The notes: generated by a model from the letters alone, not told the origin. DNA of 64,000 nt from Berberis thunbergii (GCA_003290165.1 QNQO01005873.1:124001-188000); one strand, 5' to 3'; positions 23,075 to 35,785 are shown, numbered from the stretch's first letter. A program made the numbers and translations.

Positions 23075-24741
23075 GAGGCTCCAGACAACTGCGTATGTCC
23101 TGACATGAAATTCTGAAACAGATTTTGTATTTGATTCTGTGGGTCCTTTTGCATTTGGTCCACCCGTTTTGATAACTCCGTCTCCATTGTAGTTTGTTTC
23201 ATCCTTATTTCATTTGTCAACTCATCTACGCGTTAGTGTAATTGTTGATTCTCTTTTTCTGCATTCTCAGCTCTACGACAAGCACTCGCCTCTATTAAAC
23301 TACGTTTGGAGCTTGATTTAGTAGGTACCATGAGCTTGGCTCCATGCCCTAGCCCACGTACATATCTTGATTTGGTCCCAATGACCTCAATCATGATCTC
23401 CAATTCACTCCTTTTAGTACCATCTGGTGTTGGTTCATTGCGCATTAGCTCCATATTTTGCTGTGATAACACAATTAAAAGCTGATAAGATACAACTTAA
23501 GCACCTATATAATTTAATTTCTAGTCAATTTCTTACCCAATTAGCCTCCACCGACACGTGAACCCATTCTCCCATTATTCGACAATGTACGTTCTTGTAA
23601 TGATCTATCTCACTAGGCACTTGGTCAGTCTCTGAATTTCGCTGCGCAGTTATAACACATTGTAATGAATGATATGTGATATAAGATATGATAAAAAAAA
23701 TTAACGCAATTAAGAATCCTTACCTTATCATATAGATTTCAAACAAATGACTTGGAACCTGAGGTATGAGGCAATTCACCATTCTTATTCTGCGAATTTA
23801 TTTTGCTTCTTTTCTGTGTACAACATTAAACAATATAATGGAATTATATGTGAGGATTTGTAGCCTATAAGAATATGCCTATTCAGCTTTATCATTTAAA
23901 ATTGATAATTTATACACAGATATGTAGATTACCTAAAATTTCTCTGAACTAAATCATTCACATAGGACTTTCCATTCATCAATCGTAACTTCTAATGGTG
24001 CATTCTGAAGTGCTTCCTCATGTGTATCAAACTTCTTATAATGTTTGTATAAGTCTGACCGATAATCAGATAGGCAATGTTGAATCATGTCATCAATAGT
24101 GAGAATAACATGAGGATCACTTGTATCAATTTCAAACTTATCCTGTAAAGTAATAAACAACAAATTGAATACTAATATATGTTTTCAACAACAAATGAAC
24201 AAAATACAATAAAAATAATTATAATAACTTAGAACTTGCCTTCAAACATTGATAAATGTGTTTTTTATCAACCACTTTGACATCTCACCACATACTTGAT
24301 GCCAGGATCAAGGTTCGAGCTAAAATGCCATCCTCTGCAGTAAACTCTAAAGCATAAATACCAACAGGTCTAATGTAATCGTCCGGGATATCAACGTGCA
24401 CCTTATTACCATCGCGCGTTAACTTTTGTAGCGATAATCCCCGACACCTACCACGTCCTTTTTTATTCATTGATGATGCTATGAAAAAAATTACATATAT
24501 TAACTACTTGAACCATAACATGATTGACAAAACCACGAAAAAAAAGAGGAAGTTTGTGCTTACATAAAGTGATACGTCTGATAGATCTATTCGAATTGAT
24601 AGAAACCCTGGTCAGATTGACAGAAGATTCAGAAAGAAGTGAAGGGTTCAACTTAGGTTGTGGAGATTGATCCAACTCCGGCTATGATCGGTATGGCAAA
24701 GAAATGGATCCAACATTAGAACTTGATCTTCCTGGTGCCAT
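23075..24741 (-). pseudogene. TNPA-like protein (Ptta/En/Spm, Transposase_24 family)
   Basis: Minus-strand multi-exon gene of element A starting MAPGRSSSNVG (ATG at 24741-24739). Recognisable pieces: a segment at 24470-24285 (VHVDIPDDYIRPVGIYALEF); at 24163-23954 the family motif LYKHYKKFDTHEEALQNAP with WKVLCE; and at 23472-23233 ELEIMIEVIGTKSRYVRGLG (family pattern IFLAVLGTKSGYVRGLG), then a Lys/Glu-rich C-terminal part. Pieces are separated by intron-like AT-rich DNA, and stops occur (one near codon 20). TNPA-type proteins bind subterminal repeats and bring transposon ends together with TNP2/TNPD. It follows TNP2 in the same orientation, as in En/Spm. Confidence 0.8.
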
Positions 24742-24949
24742 AGTATCCTGTGACATTGATAAACAATAAATCAAAGATTTCAATAGACATTTCATAATAA
24801 TTATAAACACTAAGAAAATAAAATAATATTAAATATATCTATATGAAAGAAATTATTATCATAACATTTGAATTTGCACTTTTTAACACCATTTGAAAAT
24901 AAAATAAATCTTTAAATCACCTTATTACACAGAACACTACCACACATAA

Positions 24950-24993
24950 ATCAATATTCCTCTTCTGTGTCGCTATCACTTGGAAATGGTAGT
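24950..24993 (-). pseudogene. TNP2 of element A, last codons
   Basis: Minus-strand continuation of TNP2 beyond element B. When the sequence at 49757 and upstream is followed by 24993 and downstream, keeping one copy of the AGT duplication, the TNP2 frame stays open through a short Ser/Asp/Glu-rich tail before a stop. This shows that element B interrupted the end of the gene. Confidence 0.75.
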
Positions 24994-25320
24994 CACTACA
25001 AGAAAAATGTTTATTAATAGCGTTTCAAAAACGCTATGGTAGGATACCATAGCGTTTTAGCAAACGCTATGTCTGCCGGAGTTGTAATAGATATAGGGTC
25101 TATTGTAGCATTTTTAAAACGCTATTGTAAGAAGACCATTTATAGCGTTTCAGAAACGCTATGGTATACTATACAATAGCGTTTTGAAAACTCTATGGTA
25201 TAGTTTACAATAGCGTTTCTGGAACGCTATTGTCTTCTCTCACATAACATATTTTTTTCAACAAATGCTATTGTATTAGTTTTATAGCGTTTCTCAATGC
25301 CCTTTTTTCCTATAGCACTC
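24994..25320. repeat. Left subterminal repeats of element B
   Basis: Multiple copies of ATAGCGTTTCAAAAACGCTAT-like palindromes (half-site AGCGTTT / AAACGCT) follow the terminus. The half-sites face both ways, as expected for transposase-binding arrays. Confidence 0.8.
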
Positions 25321-27157
25321 ATCAAGTGCTATCAAATGAATTTTTATAACATCTTAAAAGTTTTATTTCTAGAAAATAAAAATCTAAATGTGCCAAACTT
25401 AAACATTTCCATGAACGGAGGCAAAGTAATGTAATTAATAAGTTAATGTATTACATCGAGTCACAAAATATATCAAATAATAAAGATCAGACTACATTTA
25501 TTTCAGTTGAAGCATGGAAAACAATCAAACATCGACCCAAAAGCCTGTACAAACTCTGCCCAAAACTCCATACCAATCAGCGCTCATCGACAACTTCAGT
25601 ACCACGCCTCAGTGCAGCAGCCAACGCGGCCACCAAACAGTCCATAGCGATAAAATGTCACCATTATTGCAAGCGAATGATGTCTAAACCCTGATAGAAT
25701 GTCACCATTTACCGAAGTTGGTGATCTATTGGTTTTAACTCTGAAGACTGAGAATCCATTTATGTTTCAACTTCCATTTCCACCCCATGAAGGAGTTACT
25801 CCCCATTGGTTTTGGACCCATTGCAGCTGTTGCACCTCCTGTCTCTCAATGGAATTGGAAATTCAATCCGGGGTTTCTTTCTATCCTGCAAAAAAACAAA
25901 AATGCAAGAATACCCTTTAATAAACACTAAAATTAATTTCACAGCACCTAGGGAGAAATTAAAGCACTTAAAGAGAAAAAAGAAAGAAACTTCATACAAA
26001 TGCATCACTTGATGGGAACCCCATAGAAGAGGTAATGGTCATTGGCTAAGATTAGAAACAAGAAAGAGATAGCAGGGGGGGGGGGGGGGAGATAGAATTC
26101 AATCAGTTTCAGATAATGATAGATAGACAAGGGTGGGTTTGTGGAGAAAGAAAGCAGGGGGGAGTCAAAGACCTTTTGTTGTATAACAAACAAATGGTAT
26201 TTAGTACAAGCACAATACACAAGAATAAAAATGGATAACAAACAAATGGATCAATTTATCAAGTTCATGAGAATCAGGCTGTCAGACGAATCTGCTCAAT
26301 TGAGCAATCATTCACTTCTTCATCTGTATACAAATATTACAACTTCGGTTAAAATGACATTTACAACAAATAGTTGAAGCAAGTTTGGCAAGTCAAGTAA
26401 ACTGACCTGAAATTTCAGCTTTCGGAGTCACTGTATCCAGCTTCTCTGCACCATTCATCCTTCAAATTTTTTGGACTCAATGAAGCTATTTTGATGAGTC
26501 TGCAATCATGTCTGATAATAATGTTATCAAACCTGCAAAAAAACACAAGTTCACTTAAGTTCATCTCACTAGAGCATATAGAAGTTCTGTTGTGACATAA
26601 AAACACAACTTCTGTTGTGACATTTACATAAAAACACAACTTCACTATCACTTAAGTTCACCTGCATAAAAACACAGAAGTTCACTTCACTTCACTTCCA
26701 TAAAAACACCTGCATAAAAAACACACTAGAGCATACAGAAGTTCACTTAAGTTCACCTGCATAAAAACACAACTTCTGTTGTGACATTTACTTCACTAGA
26801 GCATACAAAAGTTCCAAACAAAGTAAAAATGATAGCAAGTAGATAACTAGCAATATAGATGTAGTAAACAGAGTTTACAATCATGGTAGGTTGCGGACCT
26901 TGGCTGAGCACAACATATGAAACAATCTCTTTATATCAGAACATGTGAAAGATGAATCACACAAATCCACTTCCATTGTAACAAATACATCCCATACAGA
27001 AGTTCCAAGCAAAGTAGTACCGGCGGCAAGTATAGTAATAGAGATGTACTAATTGAGCTAATGGTCATGGTAGATTGCTGACCTTGACTGAGCACATCAT
27101 AAGAAAAACTGAATTAACACTGACATAAAAGGTGACCACTCATAATCAACAAAATGT
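25321..27157. other. Interior of element B, no recognised gene
   Basis: Contains short unrecognised minus-strand segments (26008-25796 with RIEFPIPLRDRRCNSC; 26651-26415 with RLIKIASLSPKNLKDEW), a G homopolymer of about 15 bases near 26075-26090, and a cluster of AAAACACAACTTCTGTTGTGAC-like direct repeats at about 26580-26790. The two segments could be captured exons, but I cannot name them. Confidence 0.35.
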
Positions 27158-27600
27158 TCAAACCCCTCATAGAAGCTGAGCTCCAGCTCCTCCAATCTGC
27201 GCTCATCATCCAAGGCTCCATCAGAGCTTTCTTCATAATAATCAGCTGCTTGACTTGCTATGAAGTCCAAGCCAAGTAACCTAAAGAATCTGAATCATCA
27301 GAGAAATCATCCTCCCAGTTATTCCTTTCATCACCTACAACCCAGAGTGTTTTTCCTGCAGGAACTTATCGTCGAGTTTCACATCCCAACATCCCCTCAT
27401 GTCCAAGTATTCAAGCTCTCGGCAACTCGAAATGATCTCAAGCACACTCTGTGTGGTAAGGGGCATGTAGGACACTTCAAGGTGCTTGAGTTTGGGCATT
27501 GTGGTAGCAATCACATATAACATCAAGGACAATGTCATAATGATTAACCATAACGTGTGCTTCAGAATAAACAAGATCACTAAAATCCAGTCAATTGAAA
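27158..27600 (-). pseudogene. F-box/LRR protein fragment (FBW2-like)
   Basis: The minus-strand segment MPKLKHLEVSYMPLTTQSVL, then LEIISSCRELEYLDMRGCWD and VKLDDKFLQEKHSGLKVVGD, resembles the C-terminal leucine-rich part of plant FBW2-type F-box proteins. It continues into ERNNWEDDFSDDSDSLGYLA and, after a frameshift near 27270, an acidic tail (DYYEESSDGALDDERRLEEL). The F-box itself is not seen. In functional proteins the LRR recruits substrates to an SCF ubiquitin ligase. It lies in element B and is probably a capture. Confidence 0.72.
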
Positions 27601-28857
27601 AATCATGTTCAGCTTATTTGCATCATCTCTTTCCTTTGTGAACTTTCCAGTGGTATGTTTTAAATCATCTTGAACCTCATCTTCGAGTTCAAGCTGGCTC
27701 ATACCTTGAAAAATTAGATGGACTCGATAATTAATATACAAATATGGCAATGTCATAAACACTAAATTTGCAAAGCATCCAATTAACAACCTACAGCTGC
27801 AAGAAAGTACAATAGATTTCACTACATGAGTCATCTATGCAACACTCAACATCATTTATATTCAAAGTATGAGTTATGAAGAACCCAAAGAGTTCTAATG
27901 TCCTACTAATTCTCTTAATAAACTACATGCGACTCTCCTTGCTATGTAGCCTCTGAGGTATGCCGGTTCCTTGACACTTTTTTTAGCTATAACAAGAATG
28001 GAATGAAACAGTGCATTATTTGTATGATTATTCACATTTTAGATTGATACTAAACAGTAATGTAGATAAATAGCAAGTGGGTTTATTCAAGTTGGAACCA
28101 TGGTCCAAAACTCCTCCTACTCAACCTGTGACCATTTCCGCGTCCTGTCCATCTCATTGACAAGTAGACCACATCTAAAATATTCCTAAAACTAGCTAAT
28201 CAATCAATTCTTACCAATGATAGACTAACAATGAAGATGCTCTAAATAGTAGCTCCAAGAAACAATATAAAAGCTGCTCCAAGTATCAAGATTACCATGC
28301 CAAATAGCTGCATGAACCAAACATCAGTCCATGTTACAGCAGGCACAAAAACAGAGCATAAACAATATTATGTTCCTCTACTATAATTTGCAAACAACCT
28401 CACTGCAGCAACATGCAACACGTAATGGCAGAGTCATCAGCTCTCCTCTCACAGAAAACCTCACATTGCTACATCAATCGCTTGTAATACCCCCAAGAAC
28501 TGTATGTAGAACCCCTATAACCACAGGACTTGAAAGTTGTTCCAGGCACAAACTGCAGAATGCAAACATGTTCACTACACCATCTCCACACCACTGAGTA
28601 GGGTGAGCCCTACCCTGCACACGCTGCCACTTGCCAGAAAAAAGTAGAGTAAACATCCAATGAAAGAAGAAAAAAAACCCAAATTAACAATGAATTCAAA
28701 CTTTGCAAACTAAATAAACAATAAACTTATTCATCAAGTCACAACCCCACATGAAAAATTACAGGCTTGATGATAAAAAAAAAAAAACATAAGAAACCCC
28801 TGATTGATCAACAAATGCAGATTAACCCAACAAAATCAACAAACAAACTGAAACTAT
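27601..28857. other. Element B interior, no recognised gene
   Basis: Short frames only; nothing recognised on either strand. It is AT-rich with scattered splice-like sites. Confidence 0.35.
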
Positions 28858-29990
28858 TCATGATTCTATGTCATTTCCAGGTTGCTTTAGACCCGGAATC
28901 AGTAGCGTTAACATGATATTCTCTTTCTTCATGCACAACGCAGGAGGCAAATTGTAGTTAACTAGCATCACTTGCCAACAACTATATTTAGAGCTTAACA
29001 TGGAAAAAGGATTAAAACCATCAGTAGAAAGACCAAGTCTGAGATTGCGTGGATTAGTTGCAAACAATTCTCATTTATTATTAACCAATTCCCATGTTAC
29101 GGAATCAACAGGGTGCCGCATTTTTCCATCCGTGTTTTTATTATTGAAATGCCACCTTAAATTTGTAGCCTTTTTTCAGACCTAAACATCCTTTTGAATC
29201 TTGAAATTATAGGAAAGTACCTCAAAACTTTAAATAGAATACCTTTTCTAATCTCTTTGGTCCTCTTAGTTTTCTTCCATCTTGAAGCACCACATTTAGG
29301 ACAATTGTCCAAGTCTTTGTACTCTTTTCTAAATAGACTGCAATCATTCTCACAAGCATGAATCTTTTCATAACCAATCTCAAATGACTTGAGAAACTTT
29401 TTAACCAAGTAAAACGACTTCAAAAGTACATTTTCCTATGGAAGCATGCCTGCCAATGTCTCAAGAAGCTTACTAAAACTTTTATCAGACCATCCACTTT
29501 GAGTTTTAAGTCGATATAAAGCTACAATGGCTGATAGCTTGTTATAATTTGAACAGTTTGGGTACAAAGGGGTTTCTGCATCTTTTAGTTTTGCTATAAA
29601 ATCATCAGTGTGTATGTATTTAGTAGGCTCTATGTAGTCTTCATTAACCAACTGAGTAGGCTTCATATCTTCTTCATCAAAAAAGTGGGCAACTCTATAT
29701 AAGTTATATGTCTCGTCATTCCACATTTTTTCAGGAAAATTGTCATTAATAATTATCTGCTCCCCATGCTCATACCAATCTTTACTTTGTTTGTACTTCG
29801 CATCCATTCCCCTTGTAACCAAATGTTCAACAACAGTACTGCCACATTGATGCTCTACATTGCGACAATCTATGCAAGGGCATAAGATCATTTTAGGATT
29901 TTCCAAGTTGTTTGTAACCATTTTTTCAAAATTCCATGCTCTTTTCTCGTACTCAAGATCAGCTCTATGACAAGAAAGACAAGAAAAATC
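28858..29990 (-). pseudogene. CACTA TNP2 transposase of element B, truncated
   Basis: Minus strand. The N-terminal transposase-associated domain includes LEYEKRAWNFEKMV, KMILCPCIDCRNVEHQCGST and GMDAKYKQSKDWYEHGE (29990-29436). It is followed by YEKIHACENDCSLFRKEYKD and LDNCPKCGASRWKKTKR with its zinc-like cysteines (29423-29157). Then comes the start of the Transposase_21 domain, RNLRLGLSTDGFNPF and LPPALCMKKENIMLTLLIPG (29067-28858), which ends in a stop after GNDIES. Frames are interrupted between pieces, and the catalytic DDE/D region and DUF4218 are absent. TNP2/TNPD catalyses CACTA transposition; this copy cannot. Confidence 0.9.
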
Positions 29991-30329
29991 TATTGCTCTA
30001 AGACCTTTGACATTTCTAATTCTATAATAAATATCTAACTACGCACAACTACGTTTGTACCTATGAAAACCCACCCAACCTTTATCCAACATCATATATT
30101 CTTGTAGTACTCAGCCCAACAAATTCTAAAATTCAAACAAATAACTACTTAAATCTTCATGGGGCAATTGAAAGTTTCATATATATAAGCAGTACTTGAA
30201 GGGAAGTTCAATTTCATACTAATAGATATTCATATCCATTCTGAAAGCATTACAAACTAGCAGCATAAAAGTTAAACGTAAAGACAAAAATTAAATTCAG
30301 ACAACGCTACAGCATAAATGTGATGAAGG

Positions 30330-30423
30330 GGTACAAATTGGACAAATTTTTGCCTTTTCATAGCACTAAGTGAAAAAATGTTATTGTCATATGCTAGTAA
30401 TGAGCAATTGTTGTGTAGTAGTG
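30330..30423. repeat. Extra 3'-terminus-like sequence inside element B
   Basis: The last ~90 bp match the right end of element B (CATAGCACT..GTGAAAAAATG, CATATGCTAGTAATGA, then TTGTTGTGTAGTAGTG). The following 3 bp are AAT, which do not match the AGT before 24994. It may be the old end of a related element or a duplicated subterminal region. Confidence 0.65.
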
Positions 30424-31400
30424 AATGCCATATTTTCAAAGAAATCGTAATTATAATGCGTTCATAATATATGTTAGAAACTTTTGAATGATACCCGCTA
30501 CGACATCATTTCCTTGCATACATGACAGTTACCTAAATACTATAACTAGATCAACCAAGAAAATATATCAAAACACCATCTTTCAAAGAATAAAAAAATT
30601 GTATTACTCAAATAACATTCCCTTTGCAATATCATTTCCATGCATATATAATTGACCTATAAAAATTTACACCTATCTCCTAGTGATCACTTGCTAACTG
30701 TGTGTGTGTGCATTTTTTTTTCTTAAATGATCACTTCCAGAGTGTTAATATGGCTATTTTCATGTTTTGTTGTTTGTTTTGGATTCTGTAATACCCCCTA
30801 ATTAAATAAATATAAATTTCTTTTGTAAACCCTAATGTTGATGGGTTGCTACTAAAATTGTATTTGGGCTTGGTTGTGGGCTTTTATTAAACTAATAAGT
30901 AGGGTTTTTATTTTGTGAAAGAGGATGGGTGCACTCGAAAGTTCGGTGGGGGCGAATAGCCTCCCACCATATAAAAGAAACAAAACCCTTTTTCTTTCTT
31001 TTCTCCTTCCTTCTTTCTTTTTTTCCTTTCTTCTCTTCTCTCCTTCGATGGCGGCTGATAATGAGACAATGGGGTAGATTCAAAGATGGCGGCGGGGTGG
31101 GTGCAAAGTTAGTTCAAGAGGGTGGGGAGGAGGATATGGAAGAGAATTTAGAGTTTAAACAACAATGTCCATGACATCTCGTACAAGCTTGGTAGAGGAG
31201 ACCCAATAATTTCAGGAATGACAGATGGTATGAGGGAATCAGGTCAAGAGACTCCTTCACGAATATGTTTCAGATCTGCAATAGCAAGCAAGGCGACATA
31301 GTGGAATTCTGGGATACCACTATTCCACTGATGAGCATCATGGATGGAACTTCAGTTTTTCATCTTCACTGAATGGGAGATGAATGAGCTGGGCAACCTT

Positions 31401-32026
31401 CTATATATGGTTCATGGCAAGAACCTTTGTGATAGGGAAGAAATTCTTTAGGAAGGCGGGACCGATGTGTTTTCTCTTAACAGAATGTTTGAGATTCTTG
31501 ATGAGGGCTTGACTGCCTCTCTCCCAATTTTTTTGCTCGCTGCTGAAGGCTTGACTGCCTTGGTCATTGCAGCCTAAAAGGCAGGATTCTTGTAGATTGT
31601 TCTTCTTCTCCATATCAATTGATCTTCTCAACCGCAATCGACATTTGTTTCCTATCCACAACTCTCTCTGTGTGTTTTGAGTTTTTGTCTGAAAGAGAAA
31701 AGTGAGAAAGAGGGGCGATCGAAGGAAGTAGAGCGAGAGGATGAGAAGAGTTTTGAACGGTGTAGGATGGTTCCTGAAACCCCATCTCTTCTTATGGCAC
31801 TAGCACTTGAAGAAGTATTTACAATCTCTTGAACGTTTTCCTGCAAGGTGTCGAAGTGGAGTTTTGTCATGATGTGCAGATTGGTGAGGAAAGCCCCAAA
31901 TTTGGGTTCCCTCGTTCTGTGCTTAGCTCTTTCAAGAATGGGTTGGTAGGCATAGGATAATCCTATCTCAAGTCCACCTATGGAGAGTGAGTATTTAGAT
32001 GGGGATAAAGCCAGTAAATGTAGCAA
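31401..32026 (-). pseudogene. Unrecognised frames inside the solo LTR
   Basis: Minus-strand frames (32026-31652 with PILERAKHRTREPKFGAFLT; 31661-31401) occupy the middle of the solo LTR, where the related element carries other sequence. I do not recognise the family. They may be captured host sequence, as with the VEFS exon in the other LTRs. Confidence 0.3.
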
Positions 32027-33520
32027 GAGATACTAGTGCTTGTTGATAAGTAAAGATTTGCTTTATATGTACCATCTCATAGTTTGTGATTGTGTGATTC
32101 TATGGTTGATTTGTCAGTATGACTTGTACCTCATTGGCGGGAGGAGGTATCTGTGATGGTTCAAGTTTGGGAAGTATTTGAGTAGAATCAAAGGTCATGG
32201 TGTGCTTGTGGTACTGTAGGTGGAATTAAGGTGAATGGTTTTGTAGGAGGGGTAGTTGGACGTGTTGGTTGAATGGTTGAGGAAAGGAAGTGACTTTCAT
32301 CAAATGTTACATATTGACTGGACGATTGTGTACTTTGATAGGCCTTATGGAATTGTATGCCCGCAACTCAAAGAAGCAACTTTGGAGAAAGTTTGCATAC
32401 TGTAGTCTTCCAAATGTGTGATTGTTGAAAATAATGGTTCTTTGTCTGTTGTTATTGTTGATGCTTTGAGATGCAATTGGAGTTTGTGCTCAAGTCCAGG
32501 TCTTTATTTGGTGAATAGTAGTGACCTTTACATGTCTGGTTAAAGAAATGGAAAGCCGTGGTGCAGTTGCAATTGAGGAGGAGAAAGTAGAAGAAGAAAT
32601 GGAAGCCGAGATGGTTAGTCCGTGTTGATTGAGTTCGATTCTTGGATCAAAGGTGAGTTTTCTTATTCCCTGTATCTTGAAATCCTTGTTTCTTGACTGA
32701 ATTGGGTATTTTTAGGATTTGATGATGGGGTTTTTATTTTCATGGATGTGAGTTTACTTTTACCCCTTTTAGCTTGTTTATGTGTTGGTTTTGATAGTTA
32801 TGTGTTGTGTGTTTAATATCGAAATTTATCATATGTGTCCATACGATTTATTAAAGTTGTTTGTCAAATCGTTGTGCCACTATTAGAAATATTTTTTTTT
32901 GTTGATTGTCAAAGGTTATAGATACAATGCTCATTTGTTAGAATAAATTCCTTAATGAAATAGAAAATGGATTTGGGAAAGTTTTACAAGAATGAAATGA
33001 GTCATTTTTGCTTAGTTCCTAATGTATCTCATTGTCATATGCTCTTTTGATTATGACCTGGAAGATATTATCTTGGGAGTATTTCTTTGGACCTATTTAC
33101 ATAGCTGGCGAGATTGATCCAAATTGCATAACATAAAATAGAATAAAATTTCCTAATAATAGATATTGGCTGGTATATAATTGAGCACTTGTTTTAGTTT
33201 GAGTATTTGTACTGTTATGCAAAAATTGGTGTGCATATTGTTTTTTTTTTATGCAAAGAGATGAGATGTGTGAATTGACAATGTGTCAAATATTTCTTGT
33301 TCCCCAAAAGAATGGTGGATACTGTGGTTGATTTACTTATGGTTGATAAAGGGTCACCATAAAAGAGTTTTGAGTTTTAGTTGATTTTTTTTTTATGATC
33401 TTTTCCACAACTCCGAAAAAAAAAATGTGAAAGAAAAGAAATTTTGTATATAGACTTGCTTGTATACTTGTGATATTATTGGGTATGCAGACTTGCTTGC
33501 ATATCAGTGTACTTGCCAGT

Positions 33521-33815
33521 GATCGACCTTCGAGTGAGATGACATGTTCCTCGAGGTGGCACCCCACTTGGAACATGTACGCTCCGAATGGTTTCGATGG
33601 CAATGGCGGCACACTTGGGTGAGGTGTGTTCGGTGCACCGTTCCATGTGTGTTCGGTTGTACATGTAGATTTAGGAAGAATGCTTGCCATGGATCGAACT
33701 TCGGGTGAAATGACATGTTCCTCGAGGTGGCACCCCACTTGGAACATGTACGCTTCGAGTGGTTTCGAAGGCAAGGGATGCACACTTGGGTGAGGTGTGT
33801 TCGGCACAGGAGGAG
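33521..33815. repeat. Tandem repeat of about 171 bp inside the solo LTR
   Basis: Two copies, beginning at about 33521 and 33692 (GATCGAMCTTCGRGTGARATGACATG...), run to GGTGAGGTGTGTTCGG. They generate several overlapping, similar minus-strand frames that look like proteins with internal repeats but are artefacts of the duplication. Confidence 0.8.
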
Positions 33816-34579
33816 AGTGCGATTGTGGAAAAGTAGCGAGATTTCTTTTTGTGTATGTGCGTGATTACCTTAAAGGAAGAAACTAAATGCTCATTCAACC
33901 ATTGAATGAGAACTACACGTCTTCCTAAAGGTAGAAAAATGTGTTTGTTTAATATTTCAATAATAGTCTAATATGATTATGAATTGTATTGTTGTTGCAT
34001 TTATGAGGAATGATAAGTCATAAATTTTATTTATCAGTAATAAAGAATGCATATTTATTTATTAAGATGATAACACCATTGCCTCATTGAGGAACTACCT
34101 GATGGTGTGGTTATTAATTGTTTAGTTTATTTTAATGTTATCATGTGCGAATTTATTGATGTTTGGGATGAAGATTTCTCACACCGGCTTTATTGCTGAC
34201 CCGAGTGAGCTTTTGCTTCTTGGGTACATTCCTTTTGGAATGTAGCCGAGTAGTCTTTCAGGTTTAGAGATTTTGAGCTGCATTACTGGAGTTCCGCTAG
34301 TGAACTAGCCATGCCAGTCTTCTCCGGGTTAGATTTTTATTTGTTTCAGATGTTTAGTTCATGCTGCTATTTGTTTATGTTATTATTGAATTCTCACGTC
34401 CCGAGTTTTGGGGGAAACGGATAATCCTACGTGGCTTTTTGGGATTTTTCGTTTCCTTCGAAAATCGGGGCGTGACAGATTCAGAGTGTTAATATGGTAT
34501 GTATGTTTGCATAAATAAATTAATGAGGTACAAAAATTGGCTCCAAATTAAGCTTAAATAAATAAGTATCGCTCTCCCG

Positions 34580-34694
34580 CTCACTGTTTTCCTTAGCGTT
34601 TTAAAAGGGTAACGAAATTAAACTTGGTTTTTGATAGCACAAGTCTAAAAAACACTATGTGCATGTGCTATTAATAAACACTTGTGTTGTAGAG
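34580..34694. repeat. Second extra 3'-terminus-like sequence inside element B
   Basis: Reads GCTATTAATAAACACTTGTG then TTGTAGAG, close to the end of element B (TTGTGTTGTAGTG) but with the final GTG altered. An upstream AGCGTTTT motif matches the subterminal repeats of element B. No matching target duplication was seen. Confidence 0.55.
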
Positions 34695-35494
34695 TTGATT
34701 GGGTAAAATATGTTGGTTTCTCAATATCTACATTTAGAACCAACCAATACTCCATCAAAAGCTCGCAATGCCATGCAGCTGAAAGTTAATCATAGTAACT
34801 AGGAAAAAATTCAGTGACACTTTTCAACCATATTCAACAACTAACTACTATTCCCCTACCATACTACCTAACTATTTTATTCCAACCTCTAGAACACCCA
34901 TCCGACTGTAGAACCTTCGATGGAGTGCTTGGCCGTATTTGATAACAAATGTTAAAAAGTAGCCACTACTCCTCAGTAGCTTGATCACAAAGTAGAAAAC
35001 TATTTTATTGCAGCACATGCCAGATAATAAGGCATTTCAAGGGTGTGTGATAGTAAGGCGTACTCACTAAAGTATATCATCTCATCACAAAAAAATCGGT
35101 GATATGCCAAGGGTGATATTGTCGTGGTGGTGGTAATAGCATTGTTGTAGTTGTCGGAATGATGAGATTTTGAGTTGTGAGATTAAATACTAAAATGTCG
35201 CAACAATGAGCTTTAAGTTGTAAGATTAAATAAAAAAAATATGGAAAATCATGAAATATGTTGATTATCCATCCATTTATGTTTTCAGAATGCAAATTTC
35301 CAATAAATTTATAATTTTTCTTTGAAACAAGCACTAGATTTTTCACATGGTATGAAGAAAGGGACTCTAAAATTTTATTGACCTAAAATGCAATTTCTTA
35401 TGTTGGAAAATATAATCCAGAAGAAATGCACAAATTTAAACTCATTTTGATAGTCATGCAACGGAAGTTTCACCAATTTGTTGATTTTTTTGTC
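34695..35494. other. Element B interior before element C, no recognised gene
   Basis: AT-rich, short frames only. Ends with GTC, the target site duplicated around element C. Confidence 0.4.
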
Positions 35495-35509
35495 CACTAC
35501 ACCAAAAAT

Positions 35510-35785
35510 GGCCATTAGCAACAGTTTTAAACCGTGGGGGTAATCCTTTGGCACGGCTTAGAACCGTGGGCTGTAGGGGCGTCGCTAAATCCTCAGTAAC
35601 GGCTAAAAATCGTGGCAAAATATATGTTAGCCACGGCTTAAAACCATGGCAAGTCCTAGCCACGGTTATAAGCCGTTGCAAAGGTTTTAGCCACGGTTAT
35701 AAGCCGTGACAACTCATAGCCACGGCTCTGAGCCGTTGCAACAGTTAGCCATAGTTTTAAGCCGTGGCAAATTTTTTTTTTTTTT
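35510..35785. repeat. Left subterminal repeats of element C
   Basis: Repeated GCCACGGTTATAAGCCGTTGC and its inverse, about 10 half-sites facing both ways. The same array type is at the right end and in the truncated CACTA at 10722. Confidence 0.88.

Larger units (their letters stand above)
30787..34477 (+). mobile_element. Solo LTR of a long-LTR retrotransposon family
   Basis: 3691 bp, TGTAATACCCCC...CGGGGCGTGACA, flanked on both sides by GATTC (30782-30786 and 34478-34482). The first ~200 bp and last ~420 bp match the LTRs of the element at 51147-59259 (for example GTGGGGGCGAATAGCC near a CATATAAA box, and GATGAAGATTTCTCACACC near the 3' end). The middle differs and holds unrelated frames. 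A single LTR with intact target duplication is the expected product of recombination between two LTRs. Confidence 0.9.

Noticed and set aside
24994..30423. A complete 5.4-kb CACTA element ending at 30423
   Set aside because: The terminal motifs are present, but flanks are AGT and AAT. The pair 24994/49756 has matching AGT flanks and restores the TNP2 frame, so it is preferred.
33337..33807. A 156-codon minus-strand frame with internal protein repeats
   Set aside because: It and its overlapping neighbours arise from the 171-bp tandem repeat inside the solo LTR; no gene signals.
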